Origin: Polytrichum commune
Taxonomy: Eukaryota > Streptophyta > Polytrichopsida > Polytrichales > Polytrichaceae
Direction: 5' to 3'
Assembly (NCBI GenBank): GCA_950295325.1
Contig: OX485807.1
Coordinates: 21,983,666 to 22,043,665 of the forward strand
DNA: 60,000 nt
This document shows, one piece after another, positions 57,501 through 60,000 of this stretch (positions within the stretch are counted from its first letter, which is position 1; every line of letters starts with the position of its first letter). The notes beneath the pieces were generated by a model that was not told where the DNA came from, did no database searches, and saw only the letters and a list, made by a program, of their open reading frames with translations. Position numbers and translations under genes: made by a program.

Positions 57501-60000
57501 GAATTATGCCAACGTGCCACGATTTTAAAGTCCACTTGACAAATGTCAAAATAATTTAAAGTAAGAGTAGACTTTTGAATTGAAACTTGACTAAATTAGC
57601 AATAAATGATTAAAATGCAAGGCTTTAAAACAACAAACAAATACTTTTAATCCACCATTAGATTTAACTAGCAAATTAATATGAAGACAAAGCCCATATA
57701 ACATGTGTAGATTTCTTGGTGTTTTGTGGCCCATGATATCTTCCCATGTTAGTACACAATATGTCAAACTAAATAATAATATGGGGAGACCTCCAAGTCC
57801 ACAATTAAAAGACATTATGAAGTATACTATGAGCATATTTCACGGTATCATGGGGAGATCTCCCAACGTGGCTCCAAATGTCTATATTGGAGAATCCACT
57901 AATATCACCTTTGGAGCCACACCCGGGAGATCTCTTGATATCATACCCAATGACTATTCAAATAAATAAAACTAAGAGATCATTCACTAGAAGAACAATT
58001 GCTTCCATTGATGTGGCCTTTAAGACACAAACTATAAGGATTTAAACAATAATTTTAGACATATACCAAAAGAGGTAAAGACATGAAGTTGAAGACTTTT
58101 AAGAGATCACAATGTATGATATAATTCAAGACAATTACGAACAAAAGTCTGTGAACATAAGGCTTCGAGGGTTAAGACACAAGAAATAAGAGTTAATGCG
58201 GACATTAACATGACATGGGGGAAAAAATTCTACATGTGGACAATAAATTTTTGGGAGCCCTCCCGATGTTTGAATGGGAAAAATGTACTGTCACATTTAA
58301 AAACTGACCATAACATCACTCATTGAGACAAAACACAATAATGATATCCAAAAATTAATTTTATAATTTTCAAATGATTACCATATTTTAATAAACCATA
58401 AAACTTATGCAACTTCTAAGAAAAGACATGAAGTTCAACATGATAAATTTTATAAAAAAAACCATCATGAATGCTTACAATGATTTCCCTATGTTGATTG
58501 GTTGGAGGAGTTCACAAGTTCTAAATTTCATTGGGCTTGTTTTTTTCTCAATTTTTTTCTTTTTGCAAAACATAAGTGTCATTTTGTTTTCCTTGCTTTG
58601 TTGGAATATAACATAAACTACATTCTATCCATATTGCTACATATGAAAACCGGATTGCACCCACTCACTATCCCAAACTCCATTGTAACGTTTGAGGTAT
58701 GACATTTCATGTTTTCCTTTTCTAGGTCTCCAATACCAAATTTGAAATTGTCCATACTGAGAATGGTTTCTATGTAGTTGCACGTTGCCATGGAGGAGGT
58801 AGAAGATGTGCAAGCCCATGATTGCAATGAATTTGACTATGAGATGGAGATTTGCAATCTTGCCAATACAAAGATTGTTAGGGGAGGGGGGATCCAAACA
58901 CTCACAAGGCATCGGGATAGACCTTGATGCCTGAGATGGATCACAAACCCTTGGTTACTCTCCACCTCACTCGATTTTTGTTCTTATCTATGAAGTTGCA
59001 GCGACACATGCTCATGACTTTGCATTTTCTACACCTCCACATCATGCACTTGATGTGGTAGAAGATATCCACCATTGCAAATACGAGGAAAAATAGTTTT
59101 TGGAGGTTATTGCACTAACATATGAACCTCTTTTAGCATACCCCCCTTGACCACCTACCCATCATAAACTGAAATCCCAAGTGGTTGGGGGTCCCCTTCT
59201 TGGGGTTAGTTTCAAAGTTAAAGGGTACTAGCACACGGTTAGCATGTGGCAACACGAAGGACAAAAAAAAACAATATTGTCGAGTCTATTGCTGCATAGG
59301 CAACAATTCTACATGAGACACCGACCACACACATGTCTCTAAGAGGTGATTTTTTTTTTTCTCTTTTTCTTTTTTTATTTAAATTCTTGGTTATATTGAT
59401 ATGTACGAGGACTAGGAGGCCTCCCGATGCTCGACTCTTCATGATAAGACATTAAGTGGAAAAGGTCATATATTCATATTTTGAAATTTTATTCTATTGT
59501 CTTGTGGGAATGATTGACTTGCCTCCCTAGTCCCTTCATGTGTTGTTGGTAAGACATTTATCAATGTTTGATTTGAACATGCTTTTGTGCTCCAAATTAG
59601 TTTTTTTAATTATTATCATTTTTTTAAAAGCGCGCGCGCACACACACATAAGGTTTTACAATGACCAAGTGACCAAGTACCCACGAGCTTTTTACACTGG
59701 TGCTACAATAAGGTTGGCGATCTATTATTTTTTAACTAGGAAGATGAAGGCCATACAAATGATCGATAATTTAATGGTAGAATGCGAATACTCTAGGTTT
59801 GTTGAAGTAATTGGATTCTTTATGAGGATCATTTAAATGTTTCCAGACACCATGATAAACAATAACAACCAATTTTGATAAAAAAATCTGCAACTTAAGG
59901 TTTTTAAGAAGTTGAACAATGCCACATTACATAATATTTTGCTAATAGAAAATTCTCCATATGAGAACCACCGTAATCATTGGAGTCATACAATCCATCC
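54531..60000. other. Intergenic DNA, no gene recognised
   Basis: A short + strand stretch near 54800-54975 reads as protein-like (NDIIFNAIVAPLRDPMPSP) without a known family. Simple repeats include a run of ten C near 55081-55090, (CA)n near 57006-57020 and a (GC)n(AC)n run at 59631-59648. Short ORFs elsewhere lack motifs. Confidence 0.55.

Noticed and set aside
1-60000. CRISPR arrays, bacterial operons or prophage-like blocks
   Set aside because: Introns, LTR elements and plant gene families show this is plant nuclear DNA; the repeats seen are minisatellites and transposons without spacer structure.

Overview
This is a 60 kb stretch of AT-rich, repeat-rich land-plant nuclear DNA. Only two host genes can be modelled. 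One is an S-adenosylmethionine decarboxylase (SAMDC/AdoMetDC) gene on the + strand (leader from about 26.66 kb, main CDS 28047-29439). The other is an 11-exon TAPT1/POD1-family membrane-protein gene on the - strand (39982-45308). The plant assignment rests on the SAMDC tiny/small overlapping uORF pair, the plant-type TAPT1/POD1 protein, plant-style Ty1/copia and PIF/Harbinger elements, and a primer-binding site matching plant initiator tRNA-Met. The species cannot be named. The divergent N-terminus of the POD1 homologue, the 407-residue SAMDC and the low gene density would fit a non-flowering lineage with a large genome, but that is only inference.

Layout: 0.6-4.66 kb is a 5'-truncated, decayed copia element whose 3' LTR abuts an older copia integrase fragment (4.67-5.12 kb). 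5.1-10.2 kb is AT-rich DNA without recognisable genes. 10.29-11.80 kb (+) is a decayed copy of a SWIM-zinc-finger repeat gene. 11.8-19.3 kb is non-coding. 19306-24648 is a very young copia element with 192-bp LTRs that differ at one base, 5-bp target duplications (AGTAT), unusual LTR ends, a half-tRNA-type primer site, a 120-bp minisatellite in its leader, a gag frameshift and an otherwise intact pol. 24.65-26.6 kb holds four degenerate direct repeats upstream of SAMDC. 29.6-39.98 kb is intergenic, with a foldback MITE and a 78-bp minisatellite. The TAPT1/POD1 gene follows, then more non-coding DNA with an inverted repeat (46.5-47.0 kb). A second, - strand copy of the SWIM repeat gene (about 54.53-49.18 kb) is split by a complete 3381-bp PIF/Harbinger transposon (49995-53375). 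54.6-60 kb has no recognisable gene.

The most informative features are these. (1) The SAMDC leader shows the translational-control layout (tiny uORF overlapping small uORF, intron inside the small uORF, no other AUG in the spliced leader) plus an extra in-frame AUG just ahead of the tiny uORF. (2) A precise AT-AC U12-type intron interrupts the TAPT1/POD1 gene. (3) The young copia element combines non-TG/CA LTR ends with an initiator tRNA-Met anticodon-arm primer site. (4) A Harbinger transposon is nested inside a SWIM-type repeat gene, and the same uncharacterised family occurs again 40 kb away. I did not find a convincing novel defence-like or otherwise wholly undescribed multi-gene system.
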